From positions 62,001 to 126,000 of the forward strand of contig CANFRC010000011.1 in assembly GCA_947449315.1 (NCBI GenBank): a DNA stretch of 64,000 nt, given 5' to 3'. The translations under genes were made by a program, and so were the position numbers. Positions 1 through 9,490 of this stretch are shown in pieces; position 1 is the stretch's first letter, and every line of letters starts with the position of its first letter. Below the pieces are notes generated by a model. That model saw only the letters and a list, made by a program, of their open reading frames with translations, searched no databases and was not told the origin of the DNA. This DNA is from Bacteroidota bacterium (GTDB taxonomy: Bacteria; Bacteroidota; Bacteroidia; 2-12-FULL-35-15).

Positions 1-774
1 CCACAATATTGCCCGGAAAATGCATCGGGTGAAGAGAAGTATAATGGAAGAATTATTACACTTCAACAAGCACTTGCAATGTCCATAAACTATGTTTCTG
101 CTTACCTGATAAAACAGTTTGGCCCGCAAGCGGTTGCTGACCTGGCTCACAGAATGGGTGTAGTAAGTAAAATTGATCCAACACCTTCTATTTGTTTGGG
201 AACACCCGAGATCTCCGTTTTTGAAATGGTGGGAGCGGAAGCCACATTTGCAAACAAAGGAACATGGATACAGCCCACATTTGTAACACGAATTGAAGAT
301 AAGAACGGGAAAGTGTTAGCTGATTTTTCTCCGAAAACGGAAGAGGTGATGAATGAAGAAAAGGCTTATGTGATGCTGCAGTTGATGAAAGGTGTTGTAG
401 ATATCGGAACCGGGATCCGCTTGAGGTATCGTTATAAGTTGATGAATCCGATTGCTGGTAAAACAGGAACCACACAAAACAATTCGGATGGTTGGTTCAT
501 GGGAATAACTCCCGATCTTGTTTCGGGATGCTGGGTAGGAGCAGAAGATCGTTCGGTACATTTTGATCATGGTGACCAAGGACAAGGTGCTCAAATGGCC
601 TTGCCTATCTGGGCGAAATACATGCAGAAAGTGTATGCCGATAAAACGTTAAAAATTTCGAAAGGCGATTTTGAAAAGCCAGCTAAAAAAATTGATATTG
701 AAATGGATTGCCGCAAGTATAACAAAGAGCTGGAGAGTGGAACAGAAGATTATAATTCAGAAGAAATAAATTAA
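1..774 (+). CDS. Penicillin-binding protein 1A-like, C-terminal part (5' truncated by window edge)
   Basis: The reading frame is open from base 1, so only the last 257 residues of a larger protein are present. The fragment is the transpeptidase domain of a class A penicillin-binding protein, the periplasmic enzyme that polymerises and cross-links peptidoglycan. The SxN motif is visible as S-I-N at about residues 28-30 of the fragment, and the KTG motif as KTGTT at about residues 154-158, followed by the usual SDGWFMG segment. The catalytic SxxK and the glycosyltransferase domain must lie upstream of the window. The tail is rich in Lys and Glu. The CoA-transferase gene begins 6 bases after the stop. 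Family assignment is firm; PBP1A as opposed to another class A paralogue is inferred. Confidence 0.9.
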   Translation, partial: PQYCPENASGEEKYNGRIITLQQALAMSINYVSAYLIKQFGPQAVADLAHRMGVVSKIDPTPSICLGTPEISVFEMVGAEATFANKGTWIQPTFVTRIEDKNGKVLADFSPKTEEVMNEEKAYVMLQLMKGVVDIGTGIRLRYRYKLMNPIAGKTGTTQNNSDGWFMGITPDLVSGCWVGAEDRSVHFDHGDQGQGAQMALPIWAKYMQKVYADKTLKISKGDFEKPAKKIDIEMDCRKYNKELESGTEDYNSEEIN

Positions 775-780
775 ATTGAT

Positions 781-1488
781 ATGAATAAAACGGTTGCAAA
801 TGCCGACGAGGCAATCAAAGACATTCAAGACAATGTAACAATCATGCTTGGTGGTTTTGGTTTGTGTGGCATTCCAGAAAATTGTATTTCTGCGCTGGTA
901 AAAAAGGGCGTGAAAGGATTGACATGCATTTCTAACAACGCAGGTGTTGATGATTTTGGTATCGGCTTGATGTTAAAAACGCGTCAAGTGAAAAAGATGA
1001 TCTCTTCTTATGTTGGGGAGAACGCGGAGTTTGAAAGACAATTGTTAAGCGGAGAATTAGAAGTAGAATTAATTCCGCAAGGAACACTGGCAACGCGCTG
1101 TTTGGCTGCAGGCTATGGTATGCCGGCAATATTCACTCCCGCAGGTGTTGGGACAGAAGTAGCGATAGGTAAAGAAACACGCAAATTTATGGTAGAAGGA
1201 GTTGAAAAAGAATTCCTGATGGAAATGGCTTTTGACGCCGATTTCGCAATCGTAAAAGCATGGAAAGGTGATCCGCATGGAAATTTAATATTCAGAGAGA
1301 CTGCAAGAAACTTTAATCCGATGATGGCGATGGCAGGAAAAATTACCATTGCTGAGGTGGAGGAGCTGGTTCCTGCAGGGGCATTAGATCCAGATCAAAT
1401 CCATACCCCCGGAATTTATATTCATAGAATATTTCAAGGAAGCAACTATGAAAAAAGAATTGAACAACGAACCGTAAGAAAACTGTAA
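781..1488 (+). CDS. scoA: 3-oxoacid CoA-transferase subunit A
   Basis: This 235-residue protein is the alpha subunit of a succinyl-CoA:3-ketoacid (acetoacetate) CoA-transferase. The complex moves CoA between succinyl-CoA and acetoacetate and lets ketone bodies and some amino-acid carbon enter central metabolism. The family signature [11 protein letters not shown] is at about residues 24-34, and the glycine-rich [10 protein letters not shown] segment lies further on. The length is normal for the subunit. The beta subunit follows 29 bases downstream in the same orientation, so the two form an operon. The substrate (acetoacetate or 3-oxoadipate) is not proven by sequence; the Sco type is the usual one in this phylum. 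Confidence 0.93.
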   Translation: MNKTVANADEAIKDIQDNVTIMLGGFGLCGIPENCISALVKKGVKGLTCISNNAGVDDFGIGLMLKTRQVKKMISSYVGENAEFERQLLSGELEVELIPQGTLATRCLAAGYGMPAIFTPAGVGTEVAIGKETRKFMVEGVEKEFLMEMAFDADFAIVKAWKGDPHGNLIFRETARNFNPMMAMAGKITIAEVEELVPAGALDPDQIHTPGIYIHRIFQGSNYEKRIEQRTVRKL

Positions 1489-1517
1489 TTTTCAAATCAA
1501 CACATTCCCAAATTTAT

Positions 1518-2174
1518 ATGTTAGACAAAGTAGGTATTGCGAAGCGTATCGCAAAAGAAATAAAGGATGGCTATTATGTGAACCTGGGAATTGGCATTCC
1601 AACCTTGGTGGCCAATTATATTCCTGAACACATGAACGTTGTTCTGCAATCGGAAAACGGCCTTTTAGGAATGGGTCCTTTTCCTTTTGAGGGAGAAGAA
1701 GATGCGGATCTGATCAATGCGGGAAAACAAACCATAACAACACTTCCAGGATCTTCTTTTTTTGATTCCGCGATGAGCTTCGGAATGATCCGTTCACGCA
1801 AAGTAGATCTGACCATCTTAGGCGCTATGGAAGTTGCTGATAACGGAGACATAGCGAATTGGAAAATTCCAGGCAAAATGGTAAAAGGAATGGGTGGAGC
1901 AATGGATCTTGTGGCATCTGCAAAAAATATTATAGTTGCGATGCAACATGTAAATAAAGCCGGTGAATCAAAGTTGTTGCCCAAGTGCGATCTTCCTTTG
2001 ACAGGAGTACGTTGTGTAAAAAAGATTGTTACGGAGCTGGCGGTGCTTGATGTTACTCCTCAAGGATTCAGATTGTTGGAGCGCGCTCCGGGAATCAGTG
2101 TAGAGCAAATAAAAAACGCGACACTTGGTAGATTGATCATTGAAGGAGAGATTCCTGAAATGAGTATTGATTAA
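1518..2174 (+). CDS. scoB: 3-oxoacid CoA-transferase subunit B
   Basis: This 218-residue beta subunit carries the catalytic glutamate of the CoA-transferase. The glutamate sits in the SENGLLGMGP motif, where E46 should form the covalent glutamyl-CoA thioester intermediate. The N-terminal VNLGIGIPTLV segment is typical of the family. It pairs with the subunit A gene just upstream to make the cytoplasmic succinyl-CoA:acetoacetate CoA-transferase. Length and motif order are normal and no defect is visible. Confidence 0.93.
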   Translation: MLDKVGIAKRIAKEIKDGYYVNLGIGIPTLVANYIPEHMNVVLQSENGLLGMGPFPFEGEEDADLINAGKQTITTLPGSSFFDSAMSFGMIRSRKVDLTILGAMEVADNGDIANWKIPGKMVKGMGGAMDLVASAKNIIVAMQHVNKAGESKLLPKCDLPLTGVRCVKKIVTELAVLDVTPQGFRLLERAPGISVEQIKNATLGRLIIEGEIPEMSID

Positions 2175-2218
2175 TAAAATTCAGAGATTCAGTTCATTCA
2201 AAAAGCGACTAAATATCA

Positions 2219-2938
2219 ATGCCAATAAAAAAACTATCCATTATTATTCCTGCTTATAACGAAGCGGCAACCATTCATTTGATATTGAACAAGGTGCTTG
2301 CTGTTAATTTGCTGAACGATATTCAAAAAGAGATCATCATTGTGAACGACTGCTCGAAAGACGCCACAAGAGAGGTGATTGAAAAATACATTAGCGAAAA
2401 CAAAACCAGCAACATTGTTTTGCATAATCAGGAATTTAATCAAGGGAAAGGAGCCGCCTTACACAAAGGCATTTCCTTGGCAACGGGCGAATACCTGATC
2501 ATTCAGGATGCCGATTTGGAATATGATCCGGAAGAGTATAACATTTTGTTGAAACCGATCATTAATGGCTTTGCAGATGTTGTGTATGGTTCTCGTTTTA
2601 TGGGTGGAAAGCCTCACCGTATTTTATTTTTCTGGCATACCATCGGAAATAAATTTTTAACGACGCTGTCGAACATGTTTACCAATTTGAATCTTTCAGA
2701 TATGGAAACGTGTTATAAAGTATTCAGAACGGATGTTATTCAAAGCATAAAACTGAAGGAAAACCGTTTTGGTTTTGAGCCGGAAGTCACCGCAAAAATT
2801 TCCCGTGTACCTAAAATACGGATCTATGAAGTAGGTATTTCCTATTATGGAAGAACTTACGAAGAAGGAAAAAAGATTGGCTGGAAAGATGGATTCAGGG
2901 CGCTCTGGTGTATCATGAAGTATAATTTGTTTCAATAA
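2219..2938 (+). CDS. GT2 glycosyltransferase, polyprenyl-phosphate sugar synthase-like
   Basis: A 239-residue family 2 (GT-A fold) glycosyltransferase resembling dolichol-phosphate mannose synthase. Visible signatures are [12 protein letters not shown] near the N-terminus, [20 protein letters not shown], the DAD motif in [14 protein letters not shown] (about residues 94-107) that binds the nucleotide-sugar metal, and YGSRFMGG. There is no C-terminal membrane segment, as in the soluble DPM1 type. The likely reaction is transfer of one sugar from a nucleotide sugar to polyprenyl phosphate on the inner face of the membrane. Two polytopic GT-C-like proteins, the class that uses such lipid-linked sugars, are encoded convergently next door. 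Donor sugar and that partnership are inferred. Confidence 0.85.
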   Translation: MPIKKLSIIIPAYNEAATIHLILNKVLAVNLLNDIQKEIIIVNDCSKDATREVIEKYISENKTSNIVLHNQEFNQGKGAALHKGISLATGEYLIIQDADLEYDPEEYNILLKPIINGFADVVYGSRFMGGKPHRILFFWHTIGNKFLTTLSNMFTNLNLSDMETCYKVFRTDVIQSIKLKENRFGFEPEVTAKISRVPKIRIYEVGISYYGRTYEEGKKIGWKDGFRALWCIMKYNLFQ

Positions 2939-3076
2939 ATAACGATGAAAAAAATCTTCTGTTCGCTTTCGAAAATAAAATACAGAGTAATTAAAATTGA
3001 AAAGGAGTGAAACTTTAATTTTTGAATAATTCAAATAAAAGCAGTTCAAAAAATAAATCTTTTTTAATAAAGTAAT

Positions 3077-5020
3077 TTATTTAGCCCCAAAATAACTGAT
3101 TTTTAAATCATCTATCCAAAAAGTTTTCTTTGCTTTATTCCAAAGATAAAATTTGATACTACATTCTTTTTGAAACGCATTAAGATTAACAACAAAATGG
3201 GCTGTAGCATTTTTCCATGGTGATCTATTATCGCCATTATTCAAAACAATTGACTTGCCATCCCAAAACAGATTTTTCCCAGAATCGGTATCAACCGACA
3301 TGATCACCAATGCGTCTTTCGAATCGTTATTTTGTTCCAATAATTTACATGAAATATCTATGTTTCGAGTATTGGCAGGAACCTCAGAAATAAATTTTTT
3401 AACGGTAACGCTGTATTCTGCACTTTCCGATAATTGACAGGATCTTTTGCCGGAAAAGACATGAGATGTGTCCATTGAAAACGTATTTAAAAGATTTGCT
3501 CCGAGTGTTTCAAGATCATAAAAATCGATAGAGGTCACCTCTTTCTTTTGTCTGTTTTTAGATTTCATAAAAACATATACGGAAAAATCATAACCACCTA
3601 AAACAGTTAATTTTTCTTTTGTATTAAAGGTTTTAATCAATTGAAAATGGAGATCATTAAGAATGGAGTCAAGCGGTATGGCGGCTTCGTTAGGTCCGAA
3701 ATGTGCGTCCCAAAAAATAACGGTACTGTCTGGGATCGAAGAAATTCCATAAGCCTTTATTGTTGGATACAAGCCCCATAACTCACCTACTTTTTTTGGG
3801 TCGAAGGAGTCAACATCAAGAACGTTTGCTAAAAAAGGGTGTAAGTAAAAGACTTTTTTATCTTTAAGCATTGACTTTTTGAACCAGTCACCGGCATCTT
3901 TGATCAGCGTTTGTTCGGCATCCAATTTATAAGGAAAGTATTCCTGTTTGAAAGGATTGGTAATTATAAAAAATAAAAAGAGGACAATAATAGATGATTC
4001 TAGGAATTTGTTTCTTTTGAAAAAGGGCAGCATTATTAAATTAAAACCTCGCAAGCAGATTAAAGCAGAACATGGCATAACGCCAGCCAACACTCGTATT
4101 AAACCCAAAGAACCTGCAAGCCCTTTCCACCAAAATATTGAATGCGCCACAAAATAAACGGTGAAGGAGCCGTAAATTAATAAAACCTCTTCTATCAAAA
4201 AGCACCTTTTCTCTTTGTCTTCAACTTTCTTTTTTAGGCTTGAAAAAATCAAAAAGAACGCACCGACGCAGCCGAATAAAAATAGTATACCTAATGTATT
4301 CCCCCAAATAAAATCATGATTTATTAAAAAATGAAACAACTCTCCTTTTCCATATATATTATAATTTGATCCAGTATACGGGTTCTGGTGTTTGATCCAA
4401 AAAAGGTCCTTGTAGTAAAAATAACCAATAACGGTATAGGCAAGTGTGCCAAAAGCAAGAAGGGGTGTTAAAAACAGTTTTTTGCGGTATAATAAAACAA
4501 TAAAAAACAATGGGAGAATCAAATTTCCTTCTGTTCGCACAAAAGGTAAAAGAGAAACAAGAGCTGTTGCCCAAAAATAATTGTTGCGGAACATTAGATA
4601 AACTGAGCCGATCAAAACCAATCCAAAGAAAGGTTCTGTTAATCCGCTGTTAATTGTCGGAAAATAGATCGGTGTAAAAAACAAAAAGAGGATGACCAAA
4701 AAAGGGTACTCAAGTTTTAATTGTTTGGCTAGTTTAAAACAAAGTACAGAAGATAATATAGCACAAAAAAGATTAAACACATTTACTCCGATCAATCCAA
4801 ATTGTGAAAAGGGAGAGCTTATCAATGTGAAAAAAGGTTTCCCCCAACTGTAAAGAAGCAGATCGGGGTGCTTCCAAGAATATCTAGAAACTAAATAATG
4901 ACGAATACCATCTCCGGAGTCGAAGGTGCCGGAGGCGCAAAAAGAAAGCAGAAAAAAAAGCACTAAAAGTCCTGTTAATAGAAGTAGCAATGCGTTTTTC
5001 TCGGAGATGTTTTTTATCAC
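3077..5020 (-). CDS. Polytopic GT-C-like glycosyltransferase with C-terminal beta-sandwich-like domain
   Basis: This 647-residue protein has about ten hydrophobic segments in its first 360 residues. The first extracytoplasmic loop is acidic (FDSGDGIRHY), as in GT-C enzymes that take sugars from polyprenyl phosphate. A globular portion follows, and residues 496-647 form a separate module with the hallmarks FSGKRSCQL, EYSV, GKNLFWDGKS, YLWNKAKK and WIDDLKISYFG. The same module occurs in the proteins at 9491-10084 and 13431-15404. I read it as a carbohydrate-binding-like beta sandwich because of the IDDL ending. The gene is last in a minus-strand run with MBOAT, SGNH and a second GT-C-like gene, with a gap of 9 bases. 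Substrate unknown. The GT-C call rests on topology, not on a diagnostic motif. Confidence 0.65.
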   Translation of the reverse strand: MIKNISEKNALLLLLTGLLVLFFLLSFCASGTFDSGDGIRHYLVSRYSWKHPDLLLYSWGKPFFTLISSPFSQFGLIGVNVFNLFCAILSSVLCFKLAKQLKLEYPFLVILFLFFTPIYFPTINSGLTEPFFGLVLIGSVYLMFRNNYFWATALVSLLPFVRTEGNLILPLFFIVLLYRKKLFLTPLLAFGTLAYTVIGYFYYKDLFWIKHQNPYTGSNYNIYGKGELFHFLINHDFIWGNTLGILFLFGCVGAFFLIFSSLKKKVEDKEKRCFLIEEVLLIYGSFTVYFVAHSIFWWKGLAGSLGLIRVLAGVMPCSALICLRGFNLIMLPFFKRNKFLESSIIVLFLFFIITNPFKQEYFPYKLDAEQTLIKDAGDWFKKSMLKDKKVFYLHPFLANVLDVDSFDPKKVGELWGLYPTIKAYGISSIPDSTVIFWDAHFGPNEAAIPLDSILNDLHFQLIKTFNTKEKLTVLGGYDFSVYVFMKSKNRQKKEVTSIDFYDLETLGANLLNTFSMDTSHVFSGKRSCQLSESAEYSVTVKKFISEVPANTRNIDISCKLLEQNNDSKDALVIMSVDTDSGKNLFWDGKSIVLNNGDNRSPWKNATAHFVVNLNAFQKECSIKFYLWNKAKKTFWIDDLKISYFGAK

Positions 5021-5029
5021 AACAATAAT

Positions 5030-6796
5030 TTATTTAGATAATACATTTACTTTAAACGATGTCAATTTCATTTTTGCATTTCCATCAATGTAAACATAGG
5101 ACTTTAGTTCAAAGTTTTTATCGTTTACTTGTGGCGGAACCAAAACAGACATTTGTCCACTACCACCGTTGTTTTTAAAATCATTGAATGAAAAATCGTG
5201 AGAACGATACTCGTATAATTTCCCATTCTTGTTGATGCAAACAACTAAATGAGCAACAAGATCAGCTGATGAGTTTGTGTTATTGGTGTCTATTGTAATT
5301 GCAGGCACCAAATATTTATCACTTGCATCATAGCCCAGATTTGTGGGTGTTAAAATGGATTTCGAAAACACATTATTTGCACTAAGATTTGCGGCGTATT
5401 CATCTAATAATAGGTTTGCGCTATAGATCGTTTTGTATTGAACAGTTGCTTTTAACGCATCCTTTTCGTCACCATATTGTGATGGCGCTAACCATCTTTT
5501 ATCTTGCTCCGTTGCTTCATTTTTTAAGAAAACCCTCCAGTAATATTCTTTTGTTGTTAATGAAGTATGAAGCACTCCGTTCAATGCCTGGCGGGTTTGA
5601 AATAAATTTAGATAAACACAAAACAATCCGATTGCTAATGCTGGAATAATGATCGTGTATTTTTTTAAAGAAATACTTGCCACTAAAGTCGCGAAAGGGA
5701 AAACCATGAATACATAGGATTCAACAAAAGGTCGTTGCGCGAACGAGCCGCCATACCACCAGCAATCCCAACAAGAAATAATATAGGTGTTGATGAGAAA
5801 AAACAGAAAGATTGGAACAAACAACGCGCGGTGTTTTTTATAAAGCGTCACAAAACCAATGATTGCAAAAATGATTAAAGGGGTGTACACCAGCCAGCCC
5901 TTTTTGTAGCTAAATAAAACATTTATTAAGTGCGGTTGCAACAAATTAACTTTCTCATCGGGGTAACTGTAAAAAAGCCATTCGCCCGTAACCGACTTCC
6001 AATAGGCCAATTGAGGAAGAGCAACAATAAAAGCAGCCAGCCCCAAGAAAAGAAGGTGTGGAAATTTTTTTATCAAAAGCGATGCTCTGTTTTTAAAGGC
6101 TGAAAAACTTTCGACATTCCAGAGCAACGGAATGATTCCAACAACGATGCTGGTTGGTCTGATCAATACAGAAATGCCTAAACACAAACCAATAACAATG
6201 GCATATTTCACTTTTTGTTCTTCATACCATTTAATGGATGTATAAAGCATGATGGCGAAGAAAGTAAAAATAAAATTATGTGGCATCAAACCATCAAAAG
6301 CGGTCATCACAAAATAATTTGTTCCGAAAATAAAAAAAGCTACGGTTGTTAAAACAATGCTTGGATCAAAATAGAGCGAGAGGATTTTAAATAAATAGTA
6401 TATCCCAATAAGTGAAAAAAGAATAGCGCAAATCATCATTAGAAATTGGTAAGGAGGCGAAAGCCCATCTCTTTCATACCCCAGTTTAGGTGCCAAAAAA
6501 TCGGCAATAAAAAAGAAAGGGGCGTATATAAATGAAAGCCCCATCGTATACTTCATTACGTATTTATCTTTCGGCCCCTGATAAGCCTGATAAAGATTAT
6601 CTGTTGCATTGTATTTGGCAATAAGCGGTGTGAGCCACTTGTCTTTCTCTTCCAATGTGATATCGTGGTGTATAAAATGGGCTGGTAGATATAAGTAGTA
6701 GCCGAATACATCCCAATCAATTCTTCTTTGTCGGCTGTTATTATAATAAACAGAGACAAGGAAAAAGAATAAAATGAAAATTATTTTTTTATTCAT
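5030..6796 (-). CDS. Polytopic membrane protein, probable GT-C glycosyltransferase
   Basis: A 588-residue protein with roughly ten to twelve membrane helices and a C-terminal globular tail of about 170 residues. The first loop after the N-terminal helix contains RIDWDVFGYYLYLPAHF, with an acidic pair in the place expected for the catalytic region of GT-C transferases. It lies 9 bases upstream of the second GT-C-like gene and 9 bases downstream of the AlgJ-like gene, clearly in one operon. A role in adding sugars to a cell-surface or exported glycan is inferred from context. The C-terminal tail does not show the FSGK...IDDL module of its neighbour. Confidence 0.55.
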   Translation of the reverse strand: MNKKIIFILFFFLVSVYYNNSRQRRIDWDVFGYYLYLPAHFIHHDITLEEKDKWLTPLIAKYNATDNLYQAYQGPKDKYVMKYTMGLSFIYAPFFFIADFLAPKLGYERDGLSPPYQFLMMICAILFSLIGIYYLFKILSLYFDPSIVLTTVAFFIFGTNYFVMTAFDGLMPHNFIFTFFAIMLYTSIKWYEEQKVKYAIVIGLCLGISVLIRPTSIVVGIIPLLWNVESFSAFKNRASLLIKKFPHLLFLGLAAFIVALPQLAYWKSVTGEWLFYSYPDEKVNLLQPHLINVLFSYKKGWLVYTPLIIFAIIGFVTLYKKHRALFVPIFLFFLINTYIISCWDCWWYGGSFAQRPFVESYVFMVFPFATLVASISLKKYTIIIPALAIGLFCVYLNLFQTRQALNGVLHTSLTTKEYYWRVFLKNEATEQDKRWLAPSQYGDEKDALKATVQYKTIYSANLLLDEYAANLSANNVFSKSILTPTNLGYDASDKYLVPAITIDTNNTNSSADLVAHLVVCINKNGKLYEYRSHDFSFNDFKNNGGSGQMSVLVPPQVNDKNFELKSYVYIDGNAKMKLTSFKVNVLSK

Positions 6797-6805
6797 TAGT
6801 AGAAT

Positions 6806-7990
6806 TTATTTTTTAGAAATGGGTGTAGGCAAAATAGAATTTGTATTTAATGTATCTTTATGAAGCATTTCAAACATTTGCTCAATGAAAAATTGACCGG
6901 CATTGTTTAAGCTGGACTCGGCATTAACAATTAAAATAAAATCACGGTGAGTTGTTTCTTCTTTTAAATTTAAACTGGCTGTGAGCGTTTTGTTTTGATC
7001 AGTTGGTGACCATGCCACTTCATGGTTGTAATACCAAAAAGCACTTTTTTCATTAAAAAGATTAGGAAAAAAATTATAAAAGCTGATCCAGCTCCACACA
7101 AAACTATCGCCAATAATAAGAACATTTGGCTTTTCTTTTTTGCTGTTTTTTTCGAACATAATATTCGGGTAATACATTTCATGAGAAGGAATATCAACTG
7201 TTAAGTTCAATAAATCTCCAAGGTCTGCATCGGTTGAGCGAGGAACTGTCGTTTCTTGTCCACCTTCCGTATGATAATTTAAAAGATCGACAGCGCTTAA
7301 CTTTTCCATGTATTTCACAAGCGAGTCTGCAGCAATGGTGGATGCATAGCCACTCCAGTGTACGCCACACCTGGTGAACAAAGGGTATTTGCTTTTGGGT
7401 TTTAACTTCAAAAAATAATTGCTGAAATCGATGTGATTGATCTTTTGTTTTTCTAATTGTTCGGCAAACGCATCGTAGTTGCTTCTTTTCTTTTTACGGA
7501 GATCGTATTTTTCAGGGAGGTATTCTGGGAAAACAGACGGCTTGCCGGGAGCGATGACGAAGACCAGGTCAACGTTTCGTTTTTTTAATTCATCCTGAAC
7601 ATAGGCAAGCATATTTACTTTGTTAATTATTTTATCTTCTCCGATAAAATTTTGACCCATGTAAGATTCAATATAACCAGACCCAAATAAAACCTGATTT
7701 TTTCCCACTTCTATTTCGGGTGCATTTAGTTCATTAAAAATGGAATACCCGAGTTGATTGCGAAAGCGAATTAAAAAAGGACGGATATCAAGATTTTGTT
7801 CAAAAAACTTCATTTGCTGTTCTTGACAGTTGCCATTCAGCCAATTATCTAGTGTGAATTTTGGTTGAGGCTCCCGAATGGTTTGTCCGTTCAATTTTTT
7901 AAAAGAAAAGAATTGGGTATGGTTTATTATTAGCTCTGATAGGAAGACACAAAAAAACAGAATAAATAGAATGTGTTTTGCTATTTTCAT
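6806..7990 (-). CDS. AlgJ/AlgX-like SGNH acetyltransferase
   Basis: A 394-residue membrane-anchored (residues 6-24) extracytoplasmic protein of the SGNH-fold AlgJ/AlgX type, which moves acetyl groups received through an MBOAT partner onto an exopolysaccharide. The nucleophile motif is GDSF at 294-297 (S296). The histidine motif is GVHW at 209-212. IAPGKPSVFPEYLPEKY at about 146-162 is typical of the family. The residue two before the histidine, normally Asp in AlgX/AlgJ (DxHW), is Gly here. The start codon overlaps the stop of the MBOAT gene in a TAATG arrangement, indicating translational coupling. Polymer identity is unknown; alginate genes are not present. Confidence 0.8.
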   Translation of the reverse strand: MKIAKHILFILFFCVFLSELIINHTQFFSFKKLNGQTIREPQPKFTLDNWLNGNCQEQQMKFFEQNLDIRPFLIRFRNQLGYSIFNELNAPEIEVGKNQVLFGSGYIESYMGQNFIGEDKIINKVNMLAYVQDELKKRNVDLVFVIAPGKPSVFPEYLPEKYDLRKKKRSNYDAFAEQLEKQKINHIDFSNYFLKLKPKSKYPLFTRCGVHWSGYASTIAADSLVKYMEKLSAVDLLNYHTEGGQETTVPRSTDADLGDLLNLTVDIPSHEMYYPNIMFEKNSKKEKPNVLIIGDSFVWSWISFYNFFPNLFNEKSAFWYYNHEVAWSPTDQNKTLTASLNLKEETTHRDFILIVNAESSLNNAGQFFIEQMFEMLHKDTLNTNSILPTPISKK

Positions 7991-9414
7991 TAAAACCTAA
8001 AATAAATGAAAGGATTAAAATCAGAACCGTTAATGTCGCTGATGCAAATAATAAGAAGGATCAGCAATACGGATGCTTTCAGTATCAGTATTGTTTTTTC
8101 CCAGCGGGATCCAATGGCATCTAATTTTTTCTGAAACGATCCGAACATAGGATAGAAAGAGATGGCAGCCGCAATTATCAGCATTGTCCAAAAACGGTTG
8201 TTCAAAGTTAAAGGGCTAATAATACTGCTTGAGAATGAAAACAATTGTCTGATATAACCAAATGCAAAATGCAAGTCGGCCGACCTAAAGAACACCCATC
8301 CAACAACAGTAAAAGTAAAAGTGATAAGTACAGTAATGGGTTTATAAATGCGCTCGGTAAGTTTTAGTAAGAACAAGCGATCTAAAATTAAAAGAAACCC
8401 GTGATAGGCTCCCCAGATCACAAATGTCCAGGAGGCTCCATGCCACAGACCGGAAACAAGAAAAACGACCCATAGGTTCATTAATAAACGGAATTTCGAC
8501 ACTTTATTTCCTCCTAAGGGAATGTATAAATAGTCGCGCATAAAACGGCCAAGTGTGATGTGCCATCTGCGCCAAAATTCAGTGATGTTTTTTGAGATGT
8601 AGGGGAAGTTGAAATTTTCGGGGAATGTAAAACCCATCATTTTTGCTAGTCCGATGGCCATATCCGAATAGCCGGAAAAATCAAAATAAATCTGAAAGGT
8701 GTACGCTAAAATTCCTATCCAAGCAGCAACAGTAGAGATTGTTCCCAGTTGCATTGCAAAAATTGCATTTGCAGCACTTCCAAGCGGATTGGCAATGATT
8801 ACTTTTTTTGACAAGCCAATCACAAAGCGGAACATTCCATTCAGGCGGTTGTCAATCGTGTATTCACTTTCTCTGTTTTCTATTTGATCGGCAATTTCGT
8901 TGAATCGAACAATAGGTCCGGCTATTTGATGTGGGAACATTAAAATATACAACACATAATCGCTGAATTTTTCAAGAGGCTTATGCACTTTGCGATATGC
9001 ATCAACCGCATAGGTGATCTTATGAAAAGTAATAAAAGAAATTCCGATAGGAAGAACAACCGCTACCCAGTTAACAATTCCTTTTGCTCCCCAGTTGGAG
9101 ACAAGGCTGTTCACATTCTCCACAAAGAAATTGGCATATTTAAAATAAGAGAGCAAACCAATATTAAGAACCAATGAAATTATTAGCGCTCCTTTTCGCT
9201 GTTTTCCTGTGGAGTTGAATACCGCCTTTACTAGATAAAAATCTAGAAACAAAGAGATCAAAAGAATAAAGATGAATTTTGGAGCGCCCCAGGCGTAAAA
9301 AAACAAACTACCCGCCAAAGCAATTAAATTCCTAAATTTAGTTGGGCTAATGTAATAAGCTAAAAAAAATAGAGGCAGAAAAGCAAGAAGAAAAAAGTTA
9401 TTACTGAAAACCAT
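7990..9414 (-). CDS. MBOAT family membrane O-acyltransferase (AlgI-like)
   Basis: A polytopic membrane-bound O-acyltransferase that passes acetyl groups across the membrane for polysaccharide O-acetylation. Key segments are EFWRRWHITLGRFMRDYLYIPLGGN and LWHGASWTFVIWG, the latter with the invariant catalytic His. The open frame extends to 9579, but I place the start at 9414. The protein from there begins MVFSNNFFLLAFLPLFFLAYY, the usual AlgI beginning, and is 474 residues, a normal length. A TAnnTTTG box lies at 9436-9443, and the longer form would overlap the divergent gene at 9491. The stop overlaps the start of the AlgJ-like gene by one base. Confidence 0.9.
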   Translation of the reverse strand: MVFSNNFFLLAFLPLFFLAYYISPTKFRNLIALAGSLFFYAWGAPKFIFILLISLFLDFYLVKAVFNSTGKQRKGALIISLVLNIGLLSYFKYANFFVENVNSLVSNWGAKGIVNWVAVVLPIGISFITFHKITYAVDAYRKVHKPLEKFSDYVLYILMFPHQIAGPIVRFNEIADQIENRESEYTIDNRLNGMFRFVIGLSKKVIIANPLGSAANAIFAMQLGTISTVAAWIGILAYTFQIYFDFSGYSDMAIGLAKMMGFTFPENFNFPYISKNITEFWRRWHITLGRFMRDYLYIPLGGNKVSKFRLLMNLWVVFLVSGLWHGASWTFVIWGAYHGFLLILDRLFLLKLTERIYKPITVLITFTFTVVGWVFFRSADLHFAFGYIRQLFSFSSSIISPLTLNNRFWTMLIIAAAISFYPMFGSFQKKLDAIGSRWEKTILILKASVLLILLIICISDINGSDFNPFIYFRF

Positions 9415-9435
9415 TTGCGAGTTTGTTTGGTCTGC

Positions 9436-9443
9436 CAAATATA
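9436..9443 (-). promoter_or_regulatory. Bacteroidota -7 promoter box for MBOAT operon
   Basis: On the minus strand this reads TATATTTG, a full match to the Bacteroidota -7 consensus TAnnTTTG. It ends 21 bases before the proposed MBOAT start at 9414, giving a leader of about 15 bases. No TTTG was found at the preferred -33 spacing, so the site is only partly supported. It also argues against the longer MBOAT frame, which would run through it. Confidence 0.45.
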
Positions 9444-9490
9444 TTAATTTTACTGCAAAATAAGCATCAATAATAAAACAAAGAACGAAC

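Noticed and set aside
1616-1984. 122-codon minus-strand frame
   Set aside because: It is the antisense shadow of scoB, which has intact family motifs.
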